NCBI GenBank assembly: GCA_017941505.1
Contig: JAGAWH010000009.1
Span: 1-28,041 of the forward strand
Direction of reading: 5' to 3'
Source of the DNA: Faecalicoccus sp.
GTDB lineage: Bacteria > Bacillota_I > Bacilli_A > Erysipelotrichales > Erysipelotrichaceae
DNA: 28,041 nt
This document shows, in pieces, positions 15,234-21,854 of the stretch. The notes under the pieces are model-generated. The model saw nothing but the letters and a program-made list of their open reading frames with translations, made no database searches and was not told the DNA's origin. Both the position numbers and the translations under genes were made by a program. Every line of letters starts with the position of its first letter. Position 1 is the first letter of the stretch.

Positions 15234-15896
15234 ATGGATACAAATAAATACGGAAACCAGGATGAAAAAGAAAAAAGCCGGGCTCTTTCACCGGCAGAAC
15301 AGAAACGGTTAGAAGAATTCGAAAAACTTTCTGATTCAATGATTGAAAAAGGATATAAACGGGTAGACCTTACCATCAGCATCGTTAAGGCAAATATCTT
15401 TGCGATTATCCTTCTCATACCCCTGTTTATTATTGGAATCGGTGCTTTTGTGCTCTGCAACAAAGATGCAGTTTCCTTTTCCCAAAGTCCTTTAGAGTTT
15501 ATCATTTTTGTGCTGTCGTTTGTTGCGGCAATATTTGTTCATGAAGGAATTCATGGTCTAACATGGTCTTTCTTTACCCCGCATGGGTTTAAAGATATTG
15601 AATTTGGGTTTATGAAGCAGTACTTGACCCCATACTGCACCTGCAAGGCACCCCTTCAAAAGTCGCAATATATTTTAGGTGCCATTATGCCTTTTCTGGT
15701 GTTAGGTGTGCTACCTATGATCATCGGTGTTGTACGTAATTCATGGTTGACATTATTTTTTGGCATTATCATGGCAGATTCGGCTGCCGGCGATCTTATG
15801 ATCATCTACAATCTTTTACGTTATAAAACAAGCGCTGAAGAGCTGGTGTATATGGACCATCCTACCCAGGGTGGCGGTGTTATATTTGAAAAATAA
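15234..15896 (+). CDS. DUF3267 family putative membrane zinc metalloprotease
   Basis: 220-residue membrane protein. It opens with a charged cytoplasmic segment (1-45, KRLEEFEKLSDS), then hydrophobic helices at about 52-75, 88-102, 145-165 and 170-190. A zincin motif H103-E104-G-I-H107 (HEGIH) lies at the edge of the second helix, as in DUF3267 proteins, which are predicted intramembrane or membrane-associated zinc peptidases. Length fits the family. The ribosome binding site GGAG is 9 bases from the ATG. It is a single-gene unit closed by a strong terminator shared with Hsp20. The substrate is unknown and the peptidase role is inferred only from the motif. Confidence 0.82.
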   Translation: MDTNKYGNQDEKEKSRALSPAEQKRLEEFEKLSDSMIEKGYKRVDLTISIVKANIFAIILLIPLFIIGIGAFVLCNKDAVSFSQSPLEFIIFVLSFVAAIFVHEGIHGLTWSFFTPHGFKDIEFGFMKQYLTPYCTCKAPLQKSQYILGAIMPFLVLGVLPMIIGVVRNSWLTLFFGIIMADSAAGDLMIIYNLLRYKTSAEELVYMDHPTQGGGVIFEK

Positions 15897-15899
15897 GAA

Positions 15900-15930
15900 A
15901 GGTGCATCCAAGCGGATGCACCTATTTGTT
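15900..15930. terminator. Bidirectional terminator between DUF3267 and hsp20
   Basis: Perfect 10-bp stem AGGTGCATCC (15900-15909) / GGATGCACCT (15914-15923) with a 4-nt loop. T-rich runs follow on both strands (ATTTGTTTATT on plus, TTTCTTATTTTT on minus), fitting the convergent genes. Confidence 0.88.
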
Positions 15931-16382
15931 TATTCAATCGCAATAGTAGTAGTTTTAGGAAGCTTTTTAGTTTCTTTTTTCGGGAAGGTCAAGCGTAATA
16001 CGCCATCTTCGTATTTAGCCTTGATATCTTCTTCGGCAATGTTTTCACCGACATAGAAGCTTCTTTGCATAGTTCCGGAATAACGCTCCTGACGGATCAA
16101 TTTACCTTCCTTGTTCTTTTCATCTTCATCCAATCCCTTGGAAGCGGTGATTGTTAAATAACCTTCATGTAAAGCTAATTTCAATTGATCTTTATGGAAG
16201 CCCGGTAAATCGATATCGACTTCGTACTTATCATCGTGTTCACGAACATCGGTTCTCATCAACATATTGGCATGTTTACCATACAGCTTCTTTTCTGCCT
16301 CATGATTCCATCTTGGTTCCGGGAACCAGTCATCAAACCAATCATCAAATAAATCTTCTGTAAAAATTTTAGGATACATCAT
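15930..16382 (-). CDS. Hsp20 / alpha-crystallin small heat shock protein
   Basis: 150-residue ATP-independent holdase chaperone. An N-terminal Trp/Phe/Asp-rich arm (FDDWFDDWFPEPRW, 1-25) precedes the alpha-crystallin domain (about 40-140), which shows VDIDLPGFHKDQLKL, LTITASK, RSFYVGENI and the GVLRLTFPKKE strand with the conserved GxL. A short basic tail ends the protein and lacks a clear IxI motif (TTIAIE is the nearest). The start is fixed by AAGGAGGAA eight bases upstream. Expression should be heat-inducible through the CIRCE operator over its -35 box. Confidence 0.96.
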   Translation of the reverse strand: MMYPKIFTEDLFDDWFDDWFPEPRWNHEAEKKLYGKHANMLMRTDVREHDDKYEVDIDLPGFHKDQLKLALHEGYLTITASKGLDEDEKNKEGKLIRQERYSGTMQRSFYVGENIAEEDIKAKYEDGVLRLTFPKKETKKLPKTTTIAIE

Positions 16383-16470
16383 AATTCATTCCTCCTTTTG
16401 TCATCATACTCTAAATGACTATGATATCCGCAAGGGAAGGAGCATTGTCTCTGTTCCTTTGTTCAATTAT

Positions 16471-16499
16471 GTTATAGTCCTATTTTTAGCACTTGTCAA
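16471..16499 (-). promoter_or_regulatory. hsp20 promoter
   Basis: Minus strand perfect TTGACA (16494-16499), 17-bp spacer, TATAAC (16471-16476). The -35 lies entirely inside the CIRCE element. The leader is about 80 nt. Confidence 0.85.
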
Positions 16500-16512
16500 G
16501 TCTGAGTGCTAA
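16486..16512. promoter_or_regulatory. CIRCE operator (HrcA binding site)
   Basis: TTAGCACTT-N9-GAGTGCTAA on the plus strand; only one base differs from the consensus TTAGCACTC-N9-GAGTGCTAA. HrcA binds this element and blocks heat-shock promoters. Here its spacer holds the -35 box of hsp20. Confidence 0.93.
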
Positions 16513-16596
16513 AAATTTTTCAGTATTTTTTTAGTATGCTGACTTTTCCACTTTTCAGTCCAATTCGTACATATTTGTTTTAAATTTATGTTTCTC

Positions 16597-16605
16597 TGTT
16601 ATATT
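16597..16605 (+). promoter_or_regulatory. Extended -10 promoter of an orphan transcript
   Basis: TGTTATATT: TG extension at 16597-16598 and TATATT at 16600-16605. TTGTTT (16575-16580) stands 19 bases upstream as a possible -35. Transcription would start near 16612. Confidence 0.45.
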
Positions 16606-16751
16606 AAAGGTGCAAAGAAAGAAGGACAGACCAATGGGAAAGTAAGCTTCCTATCTATAGCTGCATACCTCTATAGATAGAGTAAAAAAAAAGGTATTTA
16701 ACATAGATCAAATAAGAGAAAGGAGTAAGCATGAACAGATTTATCTCTTAA

Positions 16752-16803
16752 AAGGCCCTTACAAGTAAGATAGAAGTAAGGGCCTTATAATTTGTCTATT
16801 TTT
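16752..16803. terminator. Strong terminator hairpin
   Basis: Perfect 11-bp stem AAGGCCCTTAC (16752-16762) / GTAAGGGCCTT (16776-16786), 13-nt loop, then an AT-rich segment with a run of T at 16798-16806 on the plus strand. On the minus strand TTTT follows, so it may also stop the hydrolase transcript. Confidence 0.8.
16783..16803 (+). repeat. 21-bp direct repeat, left copy
   Basis: Matches 19538-19558 at 20 of 21 positions (core ATTTGTCTATTTTT). The two copies flank the TetR/hydrolase gene set. They could be parallel terminator tails or the edges of an inserted segment. Confidence 0.55.
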
Positions 16804-16880
16804 TTTAGATAATCGATTTCATTCTGAATTTAATAAAACATTGTCCACACAGCATTTTTTTCAAATCGCCCGATTATGAA

Positions 16881-17912
16881 TTATTCAATACGGTTCTTTA
16901 CAAATTCCATCATTCTTTCAAAGGCATCTCTTGCCACTTCATCTACACGTTCAGATGCCACAAAACAATGCGGCATTTGAAGATTCTTTTCTGCCAGTGG
17001 ATCAATTATTATATGGGGCACATCAGCTTTAGTTAACGCATCGTTCATGGATCTCATGTCCACATAATACTCACTTCCAAGAAGTACTGCAGGCGGATAA
17101 TCGGAATTAACCCATAGAATATTATTGTACCGCTTTACTTCTTCCCCGCTTAAAAAGATCGATCCCTTTACATAATTCCCTACAAGAATTTTCGTTGCCA
17201 AAGAAAACTTGTCATATACAAGCGGTGCGTCATCGAGTACTAAAGCCATAATCTGGCTTGGTTTGATTGCGGGCACAATTCCCAAAGTTTCTGCGTAATC
17301 CGGATTGGTAATGACACTCCCTAACTGGCTGGTCATAATCGCTCCCGCAGAAGATCCCATGATCACAACATGGTCCATATCGAGATGATATTCCTGTGCG
17401 TGTTCTCTCAGAAATTGAAAAGCTTCGTTTGCCTGCACCAAAGGTGATGGGAAGTGATATTCAGGAACCAATACATAATCAATATTCACAAGATTAAACC
17501 CTTCGAAACAGATATCGTCCAAAAGTGCTGTTGTGTCGCTTGCGGCAAGAGGATCTCCTACATTCTTACTTCCGCCAAAGAATCCTCCACCATGGAAGTA
17601 AATTAATGTTGGATTGTCTGCAGATCTATCCTTATTTGGATACGTAATATCAAGATAGCTGTTAGGAAAGTTCTCTGAATACTTAATCTCTGTAATGACA
17701 TACTGTCCATTATCCTTAATTCCTTCAATCGGCTCACTAAGCGGTTCATAAGAATTAACTGTGTTCACAGTATCGGCTGATAATTTTTGAATCGCACCTA
17801 CGATAATTTGCGTATTTAACATTAGAGTCAAAGCGATTACCACTGTAAACGTTAGTAAGACTGCTGCGATTTTCAAGATAATATGTCTCTTTTTTCCTGT
17901 TTTTCTACTCAT
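16881..17912 (-). CDS. Membrane-anchored alpha/beta hydrolase, HSL/esterase type
   Basis: 343-residue carboxylesterase-like enzyme. A basic N-terminus (MSRKTGKKRH) and a hydrophobic segment (11-40) suggest a signal anchor with the catalytic domain outside the cell. The oxyanion motif HGGG (107-110, YFHGGGFFGG) and the nucleophile elbow GSSAG (186-190, S188) mark the hormone-sensitive-lipase/acetyl-esterase group; the PHCF segment near the C-terminus supplies a likely catalytic His. I start at ATG 17912 because it overlaps the TGA of the preceding hydrolase as ATGA, with GTGGAG upstream; a longer frame to 17936 lacks support. It is the second gene of the TetR-controlled pair. The substrate is unknown: an ester of lipid, drug or peptidoglycan O-acetyl type is possible. 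Confidence 0.85.
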   Translation of the reverse strand: MSRKTGKKRHIILKIAAVLLTFTVVIALTLMLNTQIIVGAIQKLSADTVNTVNSYEPLSEPIEGIKDNGQYVITEIKYSENFPNSYLDITYPNKDRSADNPTLIYFHGGGFFGGSKNVGDPLAASDTTALLDDICFEGFNLVNIDYVLVPEYHFPSPLVQANEAFQFLREHAQEYHLDMDHVVIMGSSAGAIMTSQLGSVITNPDYAETLGIVPAIKPSQIMALVLDDAPLVYDKFSLATKILVGNYVKGSIFLSGEEVKRYNNILWVNSDYPPAVLLGSEYYVDMRSMNDALTKADVPHIIIDPLAEKNLQMPHCFVASERVDEVARDAFERMMEFVKNRIE

Positions 17913-18862
17913 ATGTTTTTCTCCACATCCTGCCAATTATTATTATGAAGGAGCTCTGCATTCTCTCCATTAAAGACTGCAGCAGCTTGTTGATCACCTT
18001 GCAGCTGCCACAACATCCATGCCGTCATATAGCCATCACTTTTCGCCAGCATATCTTCGTGCTCTGCTCCCGTAACTCTTGCACGTACCTTTAGCACATC
18101 ATCGCTGATTGTTTCATAATTTTCGACCATGGAAGCAAGCGGTGCAACCCCGGCATATTCCTTCGTGATATCCGGCACACCCTTATCATCCGTTTCACCG
18201 GTTCCTGCTACCATGAAATAAGGTATCTTTATCTTTGAAACATCATATTTCCACCCCAAATTTTCCGCAAGGAACGGATAAGCTGCACTCCCGGTAAAGA
18301 TCGTTTTATACACAGTTCCATTATCATACATCGTTAGTGCTGCCAAGGCTCCGGCTCCTCCCTGTGAGAATCCCACGATTCCGATATGATCTGCGTCCAG
18401 TCTGCCGTTTAATGGATGACCCTGTGGAAGACTCAAGAGGTAGTCGAGCATAATGGATGTTGTTTCACCGGTACCCGTCTGCGGATCTTCGTTTCCTACC
18501 ACAATGAATCCCCACGACGCAAGCCGCTTAAACCATGGTTCATATTTAAATGCAGTTGTTCCGCTGGCATTCACTACGACAATCACAGGATATTTTTTAT
18601 CTCTGCCGATCAGCTCAGAAGGATACCAGAAGCGTACCTTTTTGATTGACTCATTATCGGATGGATCATCAAAAGAGGAAACCTCATACTCACCGAGTTG
18701 CGAATACTTCTTTTCAAGTGTGGCAGAAGAAGAAAAATAAGTATAATAATTCTCTTTAACAGAACTCTTCTTCGCTGTTATAACTCCTTTGACTGCAAGC
18801 ACAGCCACCGGAACTGTTATAACGAAAAGAATCACGCCAAAGATTTTCATGCCCTTTACCAT
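17909..18862 (-). CDS. Membrane-anchored alpha/beta hydrolase, PET hydrolase/dienelactone type
   Basis: 317 residues. The start at ATG 18862 follows AAGGAGG by five bases; the longer frame from 18901 is rejected because it would put this Shine-Dalgarno inside the gene. Hydrophobic segment 6-28 is a signal anchor. The hydrolase domain (about 60-310) has VIVVVNASGTTAF strand-oxyanion region, nucleophile elbow GFSQGG (164-169, S166) and a late GAEHEDML with the likely catalytic His. The GFSQGG elbow and the layout recall cutinase-like and dienelactone hydrolases. It is the first gene of a divergent unit facing TetR, and its stop overlaps the start of the second hydrolase by 4 bp, so the two are translated together. 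Confidence 0.83.
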   Translation of the reverse strand: MVKGMKIFGVILFVITVPVAVLAVKGVITAKKSSVKENYYTYFSSSATLEKKYSQLGEYEVSSFDDPSDNESIKKVRFWYPSELIGRDKKYPVIVVVNASGTTAFKYEPWFKRLASWGFIVVGNEDPQTGTGETTSIMLDYLLSLPQGHPLNGRLDADHIGIVGFSQGGAGALAALTMYDNGTVYKTIFTGSAAYPFLAENLGWKYDVSKIKIPYFMVAGTGETDDKGVPDITKEYAGVAPLASMVENYETISDDVLKVRARVTGAEHEDMLAKSDGYMTAWMLWQLQGDQQAAAVFNGENAELLHNNNWQDVEKNI

Positions 18863-18872
18863 AATGACCTCC

Positions 18873-18901
18873 TTGACAGGTTGTTTAGCCAAATGTATCA
18901 T
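18873..18901 (+). promoter_or_regulatory. tetR-like gene promoter
   Basis: Perfect TTGACA (18873-18878), 17-bp spacer, TATCAT (18896-18901). The -10 coincides with the first operator half-site, so binding of the regulator would block it. Confidence 0.65.
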
Positions 18902-18920
18902 GTCATTAATGATGATACAA
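18892..18920 (-). promoter_or_regulatory. Hydrolase operon promoter
   Basis: Minus strand TTGTAT (18915-18920), 17-bp spacer, TACATT (18892-18897). The -35 overlaps operator half-site 2 and the -10 overlaps half-site 1. Confidence 0.5.
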
Positions 18921-18962
18921 GTGTTTCATCAAAATGATACAGAACAGGGAGGTCTGTTTCAT
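18894..18962. promoter_or_regulatory. Cluster of TetR operator half-sites
   Basis: Half-site TGTATCAT and variants recur in alternating orientation: 18894-18901 (+), 18912-18919 (-), 18922-18929 (+, TGTTTCAT), 18934-18941 (-), 18955-18962 (+, TGTTTCAT). The central pair forms the 18-bp near-perfect dyad ATGATACA-AG-TGTTTCAT (18912-18929), the usual size of a TetR-family operator. The array covers both divergent promoters. Confidence 0.7.
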
Positions 18963-18965
18963 CAA

Positions 18966-19478
18966 ATGAATATGAATAATCAACAGAAAAACACCTATGT
19001 AAAAAAACAGATTACCGCAGCTCTTCTTGCGCTCCTTAAAGAAAAACCTCTTTCGGACATCTCTGTGAGCGAACTTGCGAACAAAGCCCAAATCGGTCGT
19101 GTTTCTTTCTACAGAAATTATCAGAATAAAGAAGATATCTTGAGAGAAGAATCAGACCGCCTCATTAGAAAGTGGGGGGAACTGTATGAATCAAACCCGG
19201 AATCAACACCGGAAACATTGTTCCCGTCTCTGTTTGACTTCTATCGGGAACATAGAGAATTTTATACGACACTCTATAATGCCGGAATGTCCTCCATCAT
19301 GATGGACACGATTCTAAATACAATCCAAATCACACCTGAAATGCAGAACCTGGAAGCCTACATGAAATCTTTCTGGGCATACGGTATTTATGGATGGCTT
19401 ATCGAATGGATCAAACGCGGTATGCCGGAAAGCGGAAAAGAATTGAGTGTACTTCTTTCACTTGCCCGCAAAAATTAA
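18966..19478 (+). CDS. TetR/AcrR family transcriptional regulator
   Basis: 170-residue repressor. The N-terminal helix-turn-helix shows VKKQITAALLALL, SDISVSELANKAQIG and VSFYRNYQNKEDIL, a clean TetR signature; the C-terminal part (about 70-170) is a ligand-binding helical domain of the type with FYREHREFYTTLYNAG. I use ATG 18966 (or the ATG two codons later); GGGAGG at 18947-18952 is a little far at 13 bases. The open frame continues upstream to 18789, but that part overlaps the operators, the promoter and the divergent hydrolase. It very likely represses itself and the two hydrolases and is released by a small hydrophobic ligand, as is typical for the family; the ligand cannot be named. Confidence 0.88.
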   Translation: MNMNNQQKNTYVKKQITAALLALLKEKPLSDISVSELANKAQIGRVSFYRNYQNKEDILREESDRLIRKWGELYESNPESTPETLFPSLFDFYREHREFYTTLYNAGMSSIMMDTILNTIQITPEMQNLEAYMKSFWAYGIYGWLIEWIKRGMPESGKELSVLLSLARKN

Positions 19479-19529
19479 AAATACCCAATCATCAAATTTA
19501 CTTAATCTGACGATTGGGTATTTTCTTTT
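19478..19529. terminator. Bidirectional terminator between tetR and the HAD gene
   Basis: Perfect 13-bp stem AAAATACCCAATC (19478-19490) / GATTGGGTATTTT (19512-19524), 21-nt loop, then CTTTT on plus and a TTTTTAATTTTT run on minus. Confidence 0.88.
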
Positions 19530-19537
19530 AAGAAGAC

Positions 19538-19558
19538 CCTTAAAATTTGTCTATTTTT
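19538..19558 (+). repeat. 21-bp direct repeat, right copy
   Basis: 20 of 21 bases identical with 16783-16803. It touches the stop codon of the HAD phosphatase gene on the minus strand. Confidence 0.55.
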
Positions 19559-20372
19559 AAATTAATTCTAAATGTTTAAACGCATTCCACAAACCATCAT
19601 CATCTGTTCCGGTTGTGATATAATCCGCTGACTTTTTGGCACTCTCATTACCCGATCCCATCGCAACCGAGTATCCGCAAAGTTCAAACATGGGAACATC
19701 CACTGCCTCATCACCAAAGGCAATCGTATCTTCCTTTTTTGCGCCCAGATAATCGAGCAAGAATTGAATCGCATCCGCTTTATTGATGCCTTCCGGTGAA
19801 GCATCTCCATGGGAGCAGTTTGGAGCATCCCCTCCCCAGCATCCGATATGTAGATAAGGAAAACGCTCTTTGGCAGCCAGATAATCTTCCCAGCTGTTGA
19901 GCCTGAAGCTGATCTTATTGACATCATCCCGATACGGAGAAGCACCATAGATCATTCTCTCAAAGAATTCTCCGTATTCCGGATCTTTGCCAAACTTCTT
20001 TCGATAAGCTGCATAAGATACTTCCTTATATTTTTCAGAAGGATACAGTCCGCTGTTAGCCTCCAAATAGAATTCCATGTCTCTTTCTTTACACCAGTCA
20101 ACGATATCACGACATTCTTGTTCACTTAATTTCTTGTGCAGAATCGTCTTTCCGTGATCTTCTACATAACACCCGTTTCCGCCAATCATGCCATCCAATC
20201 CGATATCCCAGATATCCTCATAGACCTCTGCCTTGGATCTGCCGGTACAGATATAAGCCAAATGACCGTTTTCTCTTGCCTTACGGATCGCTTCTACAGC
20301 TGATTTTGGCGGCTTATTATAAGTTGGAGAACATAATGTTCCATCCACATCAATAAATAGGATTTTCCGCAT
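19557..20372 (-). CDS. Cof-type HAD-IIB family phosphatase
   Basis: 271-residue haloacid dehalogenase-like hydrolase that removes phosphate from small metabolites (sugar phosphates, flavin or nucleotide phosphates in relatives). Motif I is DVDGT (D8, D10), motif II is the CTGR segment (T43), motif III is the lysine of NKAD (K198), motif IV is GDEAVD (220-225). The cap between about 85 and 190 is type C2B, with a Cys- and Gly-rich stretch GCWGGDAPNCS. The ribosome binding site (AGAGAG) is weak. Ahead of it on the same strand lie two MATE transporters, separated by a terminator, so it is probably an independent unit. The substrate cannot be predicted. Confidence 0.9.
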   Translation of the reverse strand: MRKILFIDVDGTLCSPTYNKPPKSAVEAIRKARENGHLAYICTGRSKAEVYEDIWDIGLDGMIGGNGCYVEDHGKTILHKKLSEQECRDIVDWCKERDMEFYLEANSGLYPSEKYKEVSYAAYRKKFGKDPEYGEFFERMIYGASPYRDDVNKISFRLNSWEDYLAAKERFPYLHIGCWGGDAPNCSHGDASPEGINKADAIQFLLDYLGAKKEDTIAFGDEAVDVPMFELCGYSVAMGSGNESAKKSADYITTGTDDDGLWNAFKHLELI

Positions 20373-20415
20373 AATTTTTCTCTCTTTCTTTGATTAGTAT
20401 GACATATGCTGATAA

Positions 20416-20446
20416 AAAGAAAAACCAAAACGCTTTCGTTATGGTT
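20416..20446 (-). terminator. Intrinsic terminator after MATE gene 1
   Basis: Minus strand stem AACCA-t-AACG / CGTT-t-TGGTT (one internal mismatch), loop AAAG, followed by TTTTTCTTTTT. It overlaps the MATE stop codon at 20439. Confidence 0.65.
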
Positions 20447-21800
20447 CTTCATTGATTTTTTTATTAAACCAGGATATCGATACAATATCGGTAAAGATAT
20501 CTCCAATTAACTGTGCCCATACAAGTCCATACATTCCAAATAACCGATCCATGATCCATAAGATCGGAATATATAGAATCAACTGTCTTAATACCGCAAG
20601 CTTTAAGGCAATCTTTCCTTCTCCCATTGCCTGGAAGGAATATAAAGTATGGAAGGCCATAAACATAAACGGTGTCGCAAGACATCTTGCCCGTAAGAAG
20701 GATGCACCAAGCACAACCGTTTGACTTTCATCAATAAATATCTGCATGATCTGTGGGGCAGCTAATTCATAAAGAACGATGCTTAAGGCTGCCACAATTA
20801 AGCCGCACATTCGAGAAAAACGGATGGTCTCCTTCATTCTCTCTTTATTGCGGGCCGTATAGTTATAGGCAAGAATCGGAATCATTCCCTGGCAGATACC
20901 CACTCCGGTATTTAAAGGAATACGCTCTGCCTTTAATACAATCCCAATAGCCGCAAGCGCAATATCTCCATAGGCAGACATTAACTTATTGATCATCACC
21001 TGGGATATATCAAACAATAAATTGGATATCCCTCCCGGTATACCGGTAATAAAAATGGACTTAATACTGGATGCTTCCGGCTTGGCATCTTTAATGGAAA
21101 GTGATAATACCGATTGATTTTTGGAAAGATGAATCTGAATCATGAAGTAAATCATCGTAATCAGATTGGAAAGTAAGGTGGCGATACCGGCACCTACGAT
21201 CTCATACCCTTTTGGTAATAACACAAACATAAACAAGGGATCGAGTATCACATTGAGGATGCCTCCCATGGATACGCCAAATCCTGCCTTGCCGGAAAAT
21301 CCGGTAGCCCGTAACATCTGGGCACAGGTTAATTGAAGTACGGTCGGTACAGATCCAAGTACCACAACACAGAAGGCATATTGATACGCATAGGTAAAAG
21401 TATTCGAACTCGCTCCTAACAAATTCAAAAGCGGATCCATAAACATTAATATAAACACAGACCATACAAGACCGATTAAAATAGCCATGTAGAAAGTGAA
21501 TGCGCTGACCTTACCGGCTTCTTCTCTTCTATTTGCTCCTAATAATCTGGAAATCAAGGTTCCGCCACCCATACCAATCACACCGGATAAGGCATTGGAT
21601 ATATTAAATACCGGCAGGATCAAAGAAGCTCCTGCCACCATATAGGGATTTCCTGTTCTTCCCACAAAAAAGGTATCCGCTAAATTATAGACAAGTACAA
21701 TCAACTGTCCAACCACAGTGGGTACTGCCATCTTTAAAACTGCCTGTTTGACAGGCATATCGCGAAATATTTGTTCATCCTTTACAACCGCTTCACGCAT
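20439..21800 (-). CDS. MATE family efflux transporter 1
   Basis: 453-residue membrane protein with 12 predicted helices in two six-helix halves (about 1-225 and 235-453), the layout of MATE (multidrug and toxic compound extrusion) antiporters that use Na+ or H+ to export cationic drugs or, in some members, cell-wall precursors. The N-terminal half shows AVPTVVGQLIVLVYNLADTFFVG, cited here by the ends AVPTVVGQL and DTFFVG, and GGGTLISRLLGANRREEAGK by GGGTLISRLLG. The start has AAGGAGATG eight bases upstream. It is next to a second, different MATE gene on the same strand (52-bp gap containing a terminator and a -10 TATAAT), so the two are separately expressed. Confidence 0.9.
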   Translation of the reverse strand: MREAVVKDEQIFRDMPVKQAVLKMAVPTVVGQLIVLVYNLADTFFVGRTGNPYMVAGASLILPVFNISNALSGVIGMGGGTLISRLLGANRREEAGKVSAFTFYMAILIGLVWSVFILMFMDPLLNLLGASSNTFTYAYQYAFCVVVLGSVPTVLQLTCAQMLRATGFSGKAGFGVSMGGILNVILDPLFMFVLLPKGYEIVGAGIATLLSNLITMIYFMIQIHLSKNQSVLSLSIKDAKPEASSIKSIFITGIPGGISNLLFDISQVMINKLMSAYGDIALAAIGIVLKAERIPLNTGVGICQGMIPILAYNYTARNKERMKETIRFSRMCGLIVAALSIVLYELAAPQIMQIFIDESQTVVLGASFLRARCLATPFMFMAFHTLYSFQAMGEGKIALKLAVLRQLILYIPILWIMDRLFGMYGLVWAQLIGDIFTDIVSISWFNKKINEEP

Positions 21801-21815
21801 ATTCTCATCTCCTTA

Positions 21816-21854
21816 GCTATTATACAAAAAAAGTCTTTGATTGACTCAAAGACT
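21816..21854 (-). terminator. Terminator of MATE gene 2, abutting a -10 of MATE gene 1
   Basis: Perfect 9-bp stem AGTCTTTGA (21832-21840) / TCAAAGACT (21846-21854), 5-nt loop, seven T. It overlaps the MATE 2 stop. Directly after the T tract comes TATAAT on the minus strand (about 21818-21823), a probable -10 of the next MATE gene. Confidence 0.8.

Larger units (their letters stand above)
16612..16803 (+). ncRNA. Candidate small RNA with mini-ORFs
   Basis: Predicted transcript of about 190 nt between an extended -10 promoter and an 11-bp terminator. It contains a perfect hairpin CTATCTATAG (16651-16660) / CTATAGATAG (16671-16680) with a 10-nt loop, an A9 run, and a six-codon frame MNRFIS (16731-16751) with a strong AAAGGAG five bases before its ATG. 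Another three-codon frame MGK (16634-16645) also has a GAAGGA ahead. The gene downstream is on the opposite strand, so this is not a leader for it. It does not resemble 6S, SRP, tmRNA or RNase P RNA that I can recognise. It could also be the decayed leader of a lost gene. Confidence 0.4.
16513..16880. other. Gene-free stretch with a candidate small transcript
   Basis: No protein of normal size is encoded in 16383-16880. Beyond the hsp20 control region it contains an extended -10 promoter, two minute reading frames, one 10-bp hairpin and a strong terminator, all on the plus strand and described separately, then AT-rich sequence with no feature I can support from 16804 to 16880. Confidence 0.6.

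Noticed and set aside
16651..16680. Hairpin CTATCTATAG / CTATAGATAG as a terminator
   Set aside because: It is followed by a run of A on the plus strand and not by T; on the minus strand the T run comes before it. It is better read as part of the small transcript.
16731..16803. MNRFIS frame plus terminator as an attenuator of the hydrolase genes
   Set aside because: The nearest downstream gene is on the opposite strand, so an attenuator in this direction has no target.
18789..18965. N-terminal extension of the TetR gene
   Set aside because: This part overlaps the first hydrolase, both promoters and the operators, has no ribosome binding site, and its translation resembles nothing in the TetR family.
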